Positions 1-11,620 are shown, numbered from the stretch's first letter. The stretch is DNA of 64,000 nucleotides from Lateolabrax maculatus (GCA_031216445.1 CM062198.1:1984001-2048000); one strand, 5' to 3'. The notes: a model not told the origin generated them from the letters alone. Numbers and translations: made by a program.

Positions 1-1032
1 CACTAAACTTTTATTTTCATTACAAGCTATGACCAATTCATGCGTTATCTGAATGCATATCATAAAATCAGTCTGGATATGTAAGGTGCTGTTTTGAGAT
101 GTAGTATTTTAACACAAGAATAACATTGAGAGAAGACTTGAGAGAAAATGAAAGTGCAGTATATTTTAAACTAAAAACTAAAATCAATGATCTGACAAGG
201 AACAAAGAAAGTTGACCAGCATGTATGGTGAATAGCTGATGAGGGAATAAGCTGCAAGTGAGGAGTTGCAGTTTCCAGGTTGAATGACATGTTTCCTTAA
301 AACAGTGTGCAATGGTGTGCAATGGGCTTTGAGGTATATTTTCTCTTGTTTGGTGGGTGTGTTAAAAGGTGTTCACCAATCAGCAGAGACGTGTATATAA
401 TCCCCACCATATTAAAAAGGCAGTGCCCCAAATGCACAGCTGCAACACTTGCACAGCACAACAGGGTGTTTAATGCACCACCGTTTTGCTTAATTTTGTT
501 GGGGCTTGCAAGTGCAGGGTTGATGAGAGTAGTCGGAACAGGTGTATGTGGGTGGGGCAGTCAGGTGATGGGGTCTGGAGAGTTTGGCAAAGTCTATGGT
601 CTGGGAGAAGTGAGCAAGGGCATGAGACAGGGACAGAGAGCAATTCAGAGTGTGGGGGCTGAGAGCGTGGCCGAAGAGAGGAACTGGGGAGCAGATGGTG
701 ACCTAATTCACATTTCAACTCTTTTGTTGTATTTTGTCCTCAGTCCACATCCTAGAATGTGGGTTCCGTGGTTATCAGTTCTATCTGTTCTGGGAAAGTA
801 TTAAAATCCTTCGTCATAACATCATCCTTATAACACTACACATATATCATTTGGCTTTACCGGCTTTATCTAATTACATTAATGGGCCACTATTTTTCTT
901 AGATTGTAAAAACCTTTGCATCGCAAAGATGAACATATTTCCACGAATAACATTTGAGTTAAATTATGAATGGTCGTCAAAAGAAGCTGAAGGGAAGGAA
1001 AGACTTATGGATACTTCAGTGCATACCTTCAG
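1..1032. other. No gene supported
   Basis: Several short open frames occur here, the longest 165 codons at 307-804 on the plus strand. None has a recognisable domain, and the reading frames overlap each other on both strands. I see no splice-bounded exon and no repeat that I recognise. Confidence 0.5.
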
Positions 1033-1325
1033 GTGTCACTCATGACATCAGCCGAACTAGACAAATTAGAGAAGAGCAAAAATGAAGCCAGCAACATGAG
1101 CTTGAACTGCTTTCAGACTTGGCTAAGTCTCAAACATATCAACATCTACATTCAGTCTGTTAAGAAGGCCGAGCTGAATAGAGTCTTGAGGCAATTTTAT
1201 GGATCTGTCCGGACAACTAAAGAGGAGCTCTACAGCATCAGCAGCTACCTTGGGCTTTGGGCTTGTTGAAATTGTTTTATCAATGAGCCCCCGTCTCACC
1301 CTTCATGGAATTGAATGCAGGTCCC
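1033..1325 (+). pseudogene. Crypton-like / DUF3504-type fragment
   Basis: The frame has a GTG in its first position and an ATG at 1042. It encodes MTSAELDKLEKSKNEAS, then a helical stretch with KKAELNRVLRQFYGSVRTT and KEELYSISSYLGL, stops at 1269, and continues downstream as FINEPP. This order resembles the N-terminal helical domain of vertebrate Crypton tyrosine-recombinase proteins and their domesticated relatives (KIAA1958/ZMYM/DUF3504 group). In that family the serine-tyrosine-x-glycine-leucine stretch is followed by an Arg-Ala and an Asn-Arg-x-(Ile/Leu)-x-x-Pro-Pro element. Here the glycine-leucine is followed by Trp-Ala-Cys and a stop. The catalytic recombinase domain is not visible nearby. 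I judge it a dead 5' fragment. The assignment rests on remembered family pattern and could be tested by a profile search. Confidence 0.55.
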
Positions 1326-1689
1326 TTTGTATGGACTTGTAGTGAAGAACAAGTGGTAAAATTCAATTTTAAGTTAAGTTTGTTTTTAGCTTTAGCTATA
1401 GCTTTGAAAGCCTGTTCCTCCTGTATGTATGTGTATGTTACTGTTGTACCTGATAGACATGCCATGAAGGTGATGATATGGCTACGTGGGCAAAAATTGT
1501 CAAACTGCCAGGAATTCCTTTGCTTAGTAACATTGTGTAATTTCAATTTGCACCTAGCAGCTAACTTGTTCAGACTGCCATATAGCTGTAACAATAGTGG
1601 CTTGCTGACCACTTAACTGATACACTTAGCATTACTGCAATACCAGTATTAGTGACACTATTAATGCAGTTCAAGCCTAGGTACGTGTC
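1326..1689. other. No gene supported
   Basis: Two overlapping open frames of about 100 codons lie on opposite strands (1280-1612 minus, 1305-1616 plus). Neither shows a domain or biased composition. I treat them as chance. Confidence 0.45.
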
Positions 1690-2246
1690 CATCATGAATT
1701 TAGATATTGCTGTATTCTGGCTGTGACAGAGACATGGCTAGCGAAGAGGGACTTGGATTCAGAGTTTGTGATAGACTAGGTTTGGTGTGACCTTAAGCAC
1801 GGTCGTGATGCCCAAATTACAAGCAAAATATGGGGTGGCGGAGTATATCTCTGTTAATTAACGATTGTGTAAGACTGCTTTGGTTAGGGAACTGTGCACT
1901 AAGGACATCAAACTGCTAACACTGTCCCCATTATGTGCCCGGGGAGTTCAGTCAGTTATTTGTTACAGTGGTCTATAGTCATCCAAAAATGAGAATAATG
2001 CAGTGGAGGACAAGATTCTGGACCAGTGTTTTGGGTCTTTCAAGGGAGCATACAAATCTTTACCACTGCCCCCTGACCACAACTGTCTGCTACTCATCCC
2101 AGTATATCGTACAACCCTGCAGTTTGGGAAAAATGTTCAAAAAGTAGGTCAAGTACTGGACTCTTGATTCCACATTGACTCTACAGGGATGTATGGACTG
2201 TACTGATAGGACATGTTTGTTGACTGCAGTAATGACACTGAGGAAC

Positions 2247-2635
2247 TCTCATGGTTTGGGTAAGGAAAAGGACCCAATTGCAGACACAAGTTTCAAAAAA
2301 GGTTTATTCAAACAAAAGAAAATTTACAAAGTCCATACAAAAAAGGGGAGTCACGTTATAACAGGAACACACGACCATCATGACCAACATGTCACACCAA
2401 CAACAAGGACCAGACAGAGGACAAAGGAAACTCAGGGACATATATGCACACAAGACTAATCAGCAACGAGACACAGCTGGGGTGGGCAGGCAGGCAGCAG
2501 GAGAAGGAGAGAAACACAAGGGCTGTGCAAACCGAGACCTAGACAGAAAACAGGTGTGTAGGGAAGACAGGAAAACACAGGGAACATGAGGAAAAACTAA
2601 AACAAAAACACAGGGATCACGGCTGGGACGTGACA
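2247..2635 (-). mobile_element. Solo LTR-like insertion with 5-bp target duplication
   Basis: The segment is bounded by GGAAC at 2242-2246 and GGAAC at 2636-2640. Read on the minus strand it starts TGTCACGTCCCAGCC and ends near CCATGAGA, so the expected TG...CA ends are kept except for one changed base. It carries an AATAAA-type signal in minus orientation (the plus strand has TTTATT near 2306). Removing it restores the LINE-D reading from DTEE directly into LTDVV, which confirms it is an insertion. No internal retroviral sequence is present, so it is probably a solo LTR. A SINE or non-autonomous DNA element remains possible. Confidence 0.55.
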
Positions 2636-3855
2636 GGAACTAACTGATGTTGTTAGTTCCTGGGTGTCTTATTGTGAGGATATAGTGATCTCAGACAAAA
2701 CCGTGAAGATTTACCCTAATAGTAAGCTCTTGGTCAGTAACTCACTGAAGGTTTTGTTAAAACAAAAAGAAAGCAGGGCAACCACTCTGTGCTCAAAAAC
2801 CTGCAAAAAGAAGTGATATGTGAAATTAGGAGAGCTGAACAGATGTACAAACACAAAAAAGAAGATTATGGTTGGTCTGCATGATAAAATTAGAAAAAGA
2901 GTGGCATTAGATGGTTTTAACTCTGATGAGTCATTGCTGAAGAGCTCAATAAGTTTGACTGTCAGATTTGATGTGATTTGATTTGATTCTCTGATGAATT
3001 TAATCAACTAAAGGTTAGCCTTTCCAACTCCAAATGCAAGACAAGCCCTGGCACAGATAACATTGGGAGCTGCCTGCTCGTGAGTTGTGCAAAGAAAGTC
3101 CCTTTTTTAATTACATCTTTATGTTGTCACTCAGCCAGCAGAAGGTACCAAAATTATGGAAATAGTCTATTGTGATTCCTGTTGCCTAGAAGAACCATGA
3201 ATGACTAAAGGCCAGTTGCACTGACACCCCTGATTAGAAAGTCCATTGAGAAACTGATAAAACAGGATATTCTGGTCAAAATCCAACACCTTCTTGATCC
3301 GTTTCAGTTTGCATGTCAGAGGAGCTCTCTTCATCTCACCCCAAGGGTGTGTTCCCTGACCACATATAGGTGGTTTATTATTTTTTAAACTGGTGCAAAA
3401 AACTCATACCTTCAACTCCATGTGTCGAAGACAAAAGACGTACGTAGACTTTAGACGCCATCCTCCTCCCACCCAGAACACCATCACTGAGGGTCAAGAG
3501 GCGGAACCTGTCAGCAATAAATTATTTGGTTGTATTATCCATAACAATCCCCCCTTGGAATGTAATACTGAAATGATTTGTGTCTTACAAATCCTACATA
3601 GAATTAATTTTATAATTTCTTTCATCTGCATCCAAAAATGCACTGCCTAAACTAGTGAACACAAGCTGCCAATTTCAGCTGTCCAGCTGAGTAGCTTGTC
3701 TGTTTTGTTTAAAAGTCAGGTGGTGAAAAGGGCAAATTCCATCCTGTCTGACTGCACCCAACATCTTCATCGGGAGTTTCAATCCTTAACCTTTTCAGAT
3801 TCTCCCCAGTCAAGACAAACAGATACAATCTTTCATTCCCACAGCTATTACCCTC

Positions 3856-4320
3856 TAGCCTGGGAACCAGTCGAATCTGCGAGCTCATGTTTTATTTGCT
3901 CTGACAGATACGTCTGGCCCTCCTCCCATTCAAACTGATTTACTTGGTAATGGAAGCGCCGTTGTGTCGGGTGAAGAAATCACAAGCGTTTATCTAGTAT
4001 GAGGTGGGTTTATTACGATGACTGATAGAGATGAGCGCCGTTCAGGTATCTTTTTAAATTTCCAAGATGGCTGCAGTGTTCCCCGGCCGGCTACAGCAGC
4101 AGTATTAAATGGAACTGGATGGTAATTTTTTTTCTAAAAGAAGAACAAACAACTGCACTTAAACCTTATGTTGATAAGAAATATGTGTTTGCCGAACTTC
4201 TGACAGCACAAACCGTATGACAGGACGGCGTTTCGGTGCTCTGATTGGTTGTTTTGGAAAATGAACTGAGGAGTTCCAGACAAATATGCATTTGCGAATT
4301 TGTCTGGCAATGCCAGGCTA
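3856..4320. mobile_element. MITE with TAGCCTGG termini and 9-bp target duplication
   Basis: The ends are TAGCCTGG at 3856-3863 and CCAGGCTA at 4313-4320, followed inward by imperfect inverted similarity. The direct repeat ATTACCCTC flanks it at 3847-3855 and 4321-4329. It has no transposase. A 9-bp duplication is usual for Mutator-like elements, whereas hAT elements give 8 bp. The superfamily therefore stays open. It sits inside the 3' part of LINE-D and so is younger than that copy. Confidence 0.7.
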
Positions 4321-4562
4321 ATTACCCTCCTTAACACAGGCAAAAGGAGGTAGCCTGCCCATCATGAGTATGGAAGCCTACTTGTAGGATAATGTTTATT
4401 CTGATTTCTGATTATGTTTTTGCCCTGGTTGATTTTGTTGTTGTTTTGTTCATGTTTGATTGTAATGCTATGCTGGTCATACTTTATATAGGGGGATGAC
4501 AGGTTTGCACTTTATGCTCCACAACCAATGGCCCTTTGGGGACAAATAAAAGTTGAACTTGT

Positions 4563-5640
4563 GTCACACAAGAGTGTGCAGTTCTTGTTTTATACCAGCA
4601 ATAAAAGGTAATTCCACTTTTCTTTTAAAAAGATGAAACACCACAGGAAGACTTTAAATAACTTATTTTAAGTCAATAAGAAAGGAATAAAAGTCCTGAG
4701 TTAAAATAAATAATACACCCACTTAAAAAATGATAACTTAATAGATAAAACAAAGGTTTCTAAAAGGGGTATTAAAATGGCTGAAATCACTTTTTAAAAA
4801 AAATTGTCTTACAAGTAACAATGAATCTGCCATGTTTTACTGATCATCTGAGTGACTTGATGAAGCTCAGCTGTTCCTTGACCCATCAGAGGGAGAACTT
4901 ATTACTCAGCAGGTGTCGAGCCTCAGTCGAGCGACGGCCTGAAGACACATCGGCCAGCAGCATCAGAAGTGTCTGTAACAGGAAGACGTGTCAGGATGAC
5001 CACTGTGACCTGAGAGCTCCATTACCAGCTGACACCTCAGTATACAAGAAACCCTTTACCTCGATGGAGGACATCATCTGGACAGTTAATAAGTTATGGC
5101 TTTGCCATAATTTATATTTCCATTTCATTGGTTATGAATAAAGTGCTTTATTTTTAAAGACAGTAATTTTTGTAGTAGTAGTTGTTGTAGTTGTACCTGG
5201 TTCATTTAACATCCTGACTATAAAGATATGAAAGAGTTTTGCTTTTGCTGGCAGTTACACCCCATCAGTATGACATAAAATATTTTAGGGGTTAGTGATG
5301 CATGATATGATAAGAATATGCCCTGATGGCATCTAGACACTGGTGGTGGTGATGAAGGAATGAACGATAGTGCTGAGACAGGATGAGTGAGGGCAAACTT
5401 CTGATGAACAAGGTGGAAGGACCCATGGGAGCTGAATATGATGAGGACTGGAGGTGAAAAGGGTGGAAGGGGGTTGCCTTGATTTGCCTGAAATTACAGC
5501 TCACCGAAGCAGGGAGATAGAACAGTTTTAAATTTTGACAGCTATGAGATTAATGGTTAATGAGGTACAAGGCAAGAATATGACTGGTTAAGTGAGAGAG
5601 TGAAAATGCCCACTATCAGCTGATGAGCCCATCACATCAG
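4563..5640. other. No gene supported; AT-rich spacer
   Basis: The longest frame is 106 codons at 4821-5141 on the plus strand. It is rich in serine, arginine and cysteine but has no recognisable domain. A short imperfect GTAGTAGTTGTTG run lies near 5172-5195. I see no repeat boundaries. Confidence 0.4.
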
Positions 5641-6326
5641 TTTATGTGGCCCGCCACGTCATTTTATGTGGCCCGCGAGAGCTTGTGCATGATTGTCTTA
5701 AAATAAGTTTATGCTGCTTTAAAGCACACATTAACCATAAACTACATCTCCCACAATGCATTTCAATTGTTACCCGCAAATGTAACGGTATCTCACCACA
5801 AGCTAGACTTCAATTTTTCAATTTTTCAATTCCACTTGTTGGGAAAATCGCCCAACAAGTGGAATTGAGAAATCTCCACAAATTAAGCCCAACATGTCCA
5901 GAAGAGAAAAATTGATGCACAAGGAAGGCAGTTTCATGAACAATGGGAATACATGAATACATGTTTGTACTTCAAGGTGAAAAACTAGTCTGTTTTTTGT
6001 GTTATGAGGCGGTGTCGGTTATGAAAGAGTATAATCTACATTGTCATTTTGACACCAAACACAGAGCTAAGTATGCTAAATTTAGCCTCCAAGAAAAACA
6101 AAGGATTGCAGCAGAATTAAAAGGCAGACTGCAGTCGCAGCAGAATGTGTTCACAAAAGCTACCGCCAAAAACGATGCAGCAGTGAAAGCTAGCTTTATT
6201 GTGGCTGAAGAAATCGCCCGAACTTCAAAGTCTTTTTCAGAGGGTGCCTTTTTGAAGCAGTGCATGCTGAAGGTGTGTGAGCAGGTGTGCCCCAACCAGA
6301 TACAGACTTTTGACCTGAGTGGTTAG
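5641..6326 (+). pseudogene. hAT transposase N-terminal (BED-finger) fragment
   Basis: The frame 5943-6326 encodes 127 residues. It has a zinc-finger-like CFLC at about residues 18-21 and an H-x4-H pair in HCHFDTKH around residues 34-41. A helical segment follows (EKQRIAAELKGRLQSQQ), then FTKATAKNDAAVKASFIVAE. This succession is typical of the BED-finger and adjoining domain of vertebrate hAT-derived proteins such as the GTF2IRD2/ZBED/FAM200-like group. Upstream, 5645-5690 has the GTGGCCCGC sequence often seen near hAT ends. The reading stops after QTFDLSG, so the dimerisation and catalytic DDE/hATC regions are absent. A perfect hairpin follows at once (6328-6368) and another precedes it (5826-5868). 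It is a dead fragment. Confidence 0.7.
5826..5868. repeat. Perfect 18-bp-stem hairpin, 7-nt loop
   Basis: The arms are 5826-5843 (TCAATTCCACTTGTTGGG) and 5851-5868, an exact reverse complement, around the loop AAAATCG. It lies just upstream of the hAT-derived frame. The short perfect arms suggest a fold-back duplication event and not a transposon terminus. Confidence 0.9.
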
Positions 6327-6327
6327 T

Positions 6328-6368
6328 TAAAATGTTTAAGGATGTATGTTCCATCCTTAAACATTTTA
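6328..6368. repeat. Perfect 17-bp-stem hairpin, 7-nt loop
   Basis: The arms are 6328-6344 (TAAAATGTTTAAGGATG) and 6352-6368, an exact reverse complement, around the loop TATGTTC. It begins two bases after the stop of the hAT-derived frame and marks the point where hAT similarity ends. Confidence 0.9.
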
Positions 6369-6986
6369 TCAGATATAAACTAGATAGAAATCATTAAAAT
6401 AATGTATTTTTCATGTACAGTAGACCTCTGTGCTCAGCTCTTGAATGTGTATTTTGGTAACACTTTATGATAACTGTCACTAATAAATGGTAATTGATGT
6501 ATAGTTATCATACATATGTACATAACACTGCAATTTTCTGGTTCTTTTGCACTTTTGGTTAGATGCTAAACTGCATTTTGTATTAGTACTCATACTCTGT
6601 GACATGAGAAAATTGAATCCAATCTAATGAATCTCATCTACCCTTCCTTCTCTGCCGACTCCGGGCTGAAGTCTTCATGGCTGCCTGAAGTTTTCATGGC
6701 TGCCACCTGAGCCGTAAGGTCTGGTTGGTTGTACCTTTATTTCCTGCGTACTGGCTCACAGTATGTCTTACAGGCAGCTGGAGAACAATTAAATGAGTAT
6801 GTTAAAAATAAAAAAACAAATAGTCCCAGTACAAGTTTAAAACAATGACGTACACAGAATGACATCATCATCCACAATGTGCAAATCTAGACTTGAGTAA
6901 ATAGGAAGTGACTGCTTCGTTGTGAAGTGAGCTCAGTCTGTGAGAACAAAATGAAAATAAATCACAGAACATAGTTACTGACTTTT
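6369..6986. other. No gene; possible repeat near 6452-6560
   Basis: Nothing coding is supported. The stretch TTGGTAACACTTTATGATAA near 6453-6472 resembles the end of a common fish non-autonomous element, but I cannot define its boundaries. Confidence 0.3.
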
Positions 6987-7299
6987 CAGAATCAGAATCA
7001 GCTTTATTGGCCATGGATGCATACACATACAAGGAATTTGACTCCGGTTTTCCCGTTGCTCTCAACGTACATACACATAAATAGACAAATAAACAAAAAA
7101 CAAGGACAGCAAAGGTAAGCATAAACATTTAACTACTATGTACAAATATAGAAATAGATATATATACAAAGTATATATATGAGCATGACACAACAATGAC
7201 GAGAAGTGGAGAAATAGTGCAATGATGTAGAGTGCAAAGATGCCTGGATAAATATGGAGACTTTATATATATGAGATAGGTGGAATATGTATCATATAG

Positions 7300-7345
<46 letters not shown>

Positions 7346-8636
7346 GTTTTGGTTCTCAGTCCTCTGTAGCGCCTACCAGAGGGGAAGAGTTGGAACAGGT
7401 GTGATGGGTCTGCAGTGATATTTTGTGCCCGTTTCCTGACTCTGGAGATGTACAGGTCCTGGATGGAGGGCAGGCTGGCACCAAGTACTTTTTCTGCAGC
7501 CCTGACTGTCCTTTGTAGTCTGCTCCTGTCTTGTTTGGTGGCCGATCCAAACCAGACAGTGATGGAGGTGCAGAGAAATGACTGGATGATAGAAGAGTAG
7601 AACTGGATCAGCAGCTCTTGGGGCAGGGTGAACTTCCTAAAGGTCCTGGGAGATGGTGGATCCCAGAAACCTGAAGGACTCCACAGCAGATACAGTGCTG
7701 TTGAGTATGGTGAGGGGTGGCAGTGTTGGTGGGCTCCTCCTGAAGTCCACTGTCATATCCACAGTTTTGAGCTTGTTCAGCTCCAGGTTGTTCTGACAGA
7801 CCAGAGGACCAGCTGTTCAGCCTCCCGTCTGTACGCAGACTCGTCTCCGTCCCTGATGAGGCCTATGACCGTTGTGTCATCTGCAAACTTCAAGAGTTTA
7901 ACAGATGGGTCTCCTGAGGTGCAGTTGTTGGTGTAGAGGCAGAAAAGCAGTGGGGAGAGCACACATACCTGGGGGGCGCCGGTGCTGATGGTCCGGGTGC
8001 TTGATGTGATGTTCCCCAGCCTCACCTGCTGCCTCCTGTCTGTCAGGAAGTTAGTGATCCACTGACAAGAGGAGGATGGCACAGTGAACTGGGAGAGTTT
8101 GGGGTGAAGGATTTCCAGGATGATGGTGTTGAACACCGAGCTGAAGTCCACAAACAGGACCCTTGCGTATGTCCCTGGGGAGTCGAGGTGTTGCAGCATG
8201 TAGTGCAGTCCCATGTTGACTGCATCATCCACCGACCTGTTTGCCCGGTAGGCAAACTGCAGGGGGTCCAGCAGGGGGGCTGTGATGTCCTTCAGGTGGG
8301 TCAACACAAGTTTCTCAAAGGATTTCATGACCACAGACGTCAGGGCGACGGGCCTGTAGTCATTTAATCCTGTGATGGAGGATTTCTGATGATGGTGGAG
8401 CGTTTGAAGCAGTACGGGACTTCACACAGCTCCAGGGATCGGTTGAAGATCTGCGTGAAGATGGGGGCTAGTTGGTCGGCACAGATTTTAAGGCAGGAGG
8501 GGGACACACCGTCTGGGCCTGGTGCCTTCTTAATCTTCTGTCTATAAAAAAGCAGACTCACATCCTCTTTGCAGATCCTCAGTGCAGGTGGGGGGTCAAT
8601 TGGGGGAGGTGAGGAGATGACAGGGGGTGGAGGTGG
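6987..8636 (-). mobile_element. LINE-C: 5'-truncated CR1/L2/Rex1-type LINE
   Basis: The element reads on the minus strand. Its 5'-most part (8570-8636) encodes a proline-rich linker. KKAPGPDGVSPSCLK (about 8490-8535) and the 185-codon frame 7777-8334 follow. That frame has VMKSFEKLVLTHLK, DPLQFAYRANRSVDDAV, the first catalytic aspartate in LFVDFSSVFNTI, STGAPQ, and the active-site motif KFADDTT. A frameshift near the end leads into the C-terminal part, readable in pieces down to about 7360. The 3' tail contains CAGAATCAGAATCAGCTTTA on the plus strand at 6987-7006, a signature of Rex1-like LINEs in fish. No endonuclease domain remains. Frameshifts near 7790 and 8350 make it a dead copy. It encoded a reverse transcriptase for target-primed retrotransposition. 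Confidence 0.8.
7302..7342. repeat. (AT)n microsatellite
   Basis: An uninterrupted AT dinucleotide run of about 41 bases lies in the 3' UTR of LINE-C. Confidence 0.95.
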
Positions 8637-11090
8637 TGGTAAATAAATAAAAAGAACAAATAATACAGAACAAATCTCATCAAATGTTCAATGACAACCT
8701 ATTTTATCTGCTTTCCCTACAATATCTGCTTGTAGCAACTGAAGCACGGGAAACCATTTTTTATGGTTCTAATTTAGACACTTAAAGCTCTTGGTTAAGG
8801 TTAGAGAAAGATGGTGGTCTTTTTGTTGCCTTAACCTAACCATATTCAGGACGTGAACACAGATTCACCCTGACCTTCTATTGATGACTTCCATTTGGTA
8901 CAAAAAATGTTTCCAGTGAAAATAACGCAGACAGCAATTATGTTTCCCACCAAAATGTAATTTGGAAAACAAATTAGTAGTATACACCAGAAACGTTATT
9001 TCTAGGAGACCAGGTTGTTGGACAGCAATGATGCTCAACAGCACAGAAAGAAATATGACATGTCAGGCTTTAGATACACAGCAGCATTATTTTTCTTTTC
9101 ATCATTTGTTGACGGTAAGGAAAATATAGAATATCACAAGACTCATCTTTTAACACCAAAAACTAACTAACTTTGGCCACAGGGGTTGTACAGTATGTCT
9201 TCAATGCCACTTCAGAGTGTACCTGTGTTTGGGATGAGCGGATTGGATGAGATGTACTTATTCATTTTTGTTTTTCTTTTTAGTGTAATGTAATAAAAAT
9301 ATATAAGACAAGAGTTTCATATTTATGGCTTTTGAAAATTAAAGCTGATCTACAGCATGATGACGCCAAAGACAAGTTTCCTTATGAATCAGGAAAACTT
9401 GATTCCCACTCTCCACACCAAGCAACATCCTACAGGGGACAATGCTGTCAATGGTTTTTTGTGTATTTTTAAATATTAGTAATTTTACTCATACTTAAGG
9501 ATTTTAAAATGCATCTGTTACACACAACAAAAGTCACGTAAAAAATCTGTGTTTAATGGAGCAAAAAAAAAAAAAGATGCCAAATCAGCAGCTACAGCAG
9601 GTGTCTGCACCCTCAGAAGTTTATATTGACTTTATTATAATTATCATAACTACCCAATATGACATCATCAGGGTGATCTTGACTGCAGACTTACAGAAAG
9701 GTTCTACTTTTCTACTACAAATACAGGTGCGGGGATGGAGTAGTGCAGTTATTATGATGATTTACTGTACACAAATGAAGCCTGAAAGGGTTAATGAAGC
9801 AACATTGACACTTTTATCACAACATGCTTGATTAACTAACTGTGGAAGGAAAATATCTATGAATTACAGCATCTCAAGGACAAACATCCATTCTGACATT
9901 ACTCATTGGAGCTGGTTACAAAAGAACCTATCATGTGTAGTGAGAGGGAAAGGGATATCTTCAATGCTCAATCTGATGGACCATAAAAACAGCCTCTCAG
10001 GAAGTATTAATGGTTTGGAAAGGTCACAACCTTATGATTCAGACACATAACAGGCGGTGGCAGTAGGAGGGCCAAATTGATGGCAAGACACATGAATAAA
10101 GATGGAGCACCGTCATCTGTTGTCTGGTGTAGCGTTGGAATAACCTGAATAGAAATGCCAGCGGTGCACTGACATTACACAGCATGTTGCATTTAAATTG
10201 AATACTACCTCATACAGGGAAGACATGGTGCAGGAAATTAAGAAGGAATAAAGGAGGGAGAAGCTGAGACATAAAATGCACACAGCTCTATCATATGTGC
10301 CGGTGGTAAAGTAGCAATTGAACCATCCGGGGTGATGAGTTGCTTCAGAGGGATACAGCTGAGACATTTTCTTTGAGAAGTTTTGTGGGGTTTTGGAGCA
10401 TCATTGATTTCCCCAGAGTTACGAAATTCATGAGATTCCACTCAAGTCTCTCCAAGACGACATGTGACACAGTAAGCTGGGTTCAATTAAAGAAGTACAT
10501 CTGGAGCAGCTCTCTGGGGTGTTCACTCCTCTGTCTTCCAGAGGCGAGGTATGTAAGGTTCTTTAGCAGGGCTTCCCAGGCTCACTGACCAAATCAAACC
10601 AGGCTAGATGATAATCGCCTGTAAGAAAGTACCATCTGGAATTTCACAGACTAAGACTTATTGTGGACTTGGTGTTTTGCCTTGTTATAACATATCTGAG
10701 TGCACATGATGCATATTGTACATCCTATTTTGGTTAATAGTTGTGAATAAATGTACACTATGTATCTTATCCCTGTTGAGGTCAAAACTCCAGAACAACT
10801 TTAATGACAGACCTTATCGTATGTCTGTTGACAAAGTTGTCAGCATCAAGATGCACAATCCCTGATGTATGCTTCATCAGGTAGGTTACTGTTCTCATGA
10901 TTTGCTGACCTGCACCAGGAATCAACTGACTGCCTTCACCTTGTATATAGCAGCTGCCAGGGTACTTACAGGTTTGAAAACATTGCCTGTATTTTGGCCT
11001 CCTTGCAATGGTTCCCAGGAGGCCTGCTGCCACCGCTAGGTGCAAAGCTGGGACCTCTACTGGGGACAGGACCTACTGCCACTGTTGTGC
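8637..11090. other. No gene supported
   Basis: This stretch is mostly non-coding. Around 8780-9030 (GTTAAGGTTAGAGAAAG and later TTTCTAGGAGACCAGG) it resembles pieces of a dispersed fish repeat, without clear ends. A poly-A run lies at 9564-9575. A minus-strand frame of 87 codons at 10782-11045 (MHLAVAAGLLGTIARRP, later HTSGIVHLDADNF) is not recognised. Confidence 0.35.
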
Positions 11091-11171
11091 CCTTAAACAG
11101 GGAAACAGTAACAGGAGAAGGATGAAAAGGCGACACACAGCTCTCACCTCCACTCGTCTGTATTAAGTGAG
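11091..11171 (+). repeat. 81-bp direct repeat, copy 1
   Basis: It starts CCTTAAACAGGGAAACAGTA. It matches 11621-11701 at about 74 of 81 positions by eye, in the same orientation. The starts are exactly 530 bp apart. The function is unknown. Confidence 0.85.
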
Positions 11172-11620
11172 ATTTTTACACAATGCAAACAAAACATTTT
11201 CCAAGCATGAACACACTCAGTTTCAGGACCACAGTTACCATGACTAGACTGAGTATCTTTTTAACTTCATCTAAATTATTCAAATTTTCACTTTATCCAA
11301 GTTACATGAAATCTGAATTATGATATATTTTTAACTTTCAGTTTTCACTGCCATATGAACTAAACATTTTTCCATATATTTTTCAATCAATAACACACTT
11401 AATGTTAATGTTAATGTATGTTTTAACTGTAAACAGTTGGACTCTACTGTGGGACCACGAGATCTCCGACAGCTAGCTTAAACATCGACAGAGTTAGCCA
11501 GAACCTTTAAACAATATCTCAACAAAACACGTAATTTACTTTCACACAAAACAGCGGCAACATGAGAAAACTATAACCACACGTGCTCATAAATGTATGG
11601 TGCTTTGAGTACGGCAATTA
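11172..11620. other. Non-coding sequence between the 81-bp repeats
   Basis: AT-rich sequence with no open frame of note. TTAATGTTAATGTTAATG at about 11399-11416 is a small tandem triplicate. Confidence 0.4.

Larger units (their letters stand above)
1690..4562 (+). mobile_element. LINE-D: old CR1/L2/Rex1-type non-LTR retrotransposon, decayed
   Basis: Scattered in-frame pieces in the expected order mark a LINE that once encoded an apurinic-type endonuclease and a reverse transcriptase. At 1725-1760 a TETWL-like endonuclease motif is readable. At 1930-2240 come PGEFSQLFVTVVYSHPK and GCMDCTDRT. At 2640-2720 come TDVVSSWVSYCED-like residues, and at 3120-3300 reverse-transcriptase fingers (VPKLWK, then ALTPLI-like and LLDPFQF-like pieces). 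At 3420-3530 lies the C-terminal YVDFRR region, and about 3830-3850 SHSYYPL. The 3' UTR follows and ends near GGGGACAAATAAAAGTTGAA at 4535-4560. Stops and frameshifts occur throughout. Two later insertions, an LTR at 2247-2635 and a MITE at 3856-4320, interrupt it. The clade within the CR1/L2 group is uncertain. Confidence 0.65.

Noticed and set aside
307..804. 165-codon frame near the left end
   Set aside because: No domain, odd composition, overlapping frames on the other strand and no splice context.
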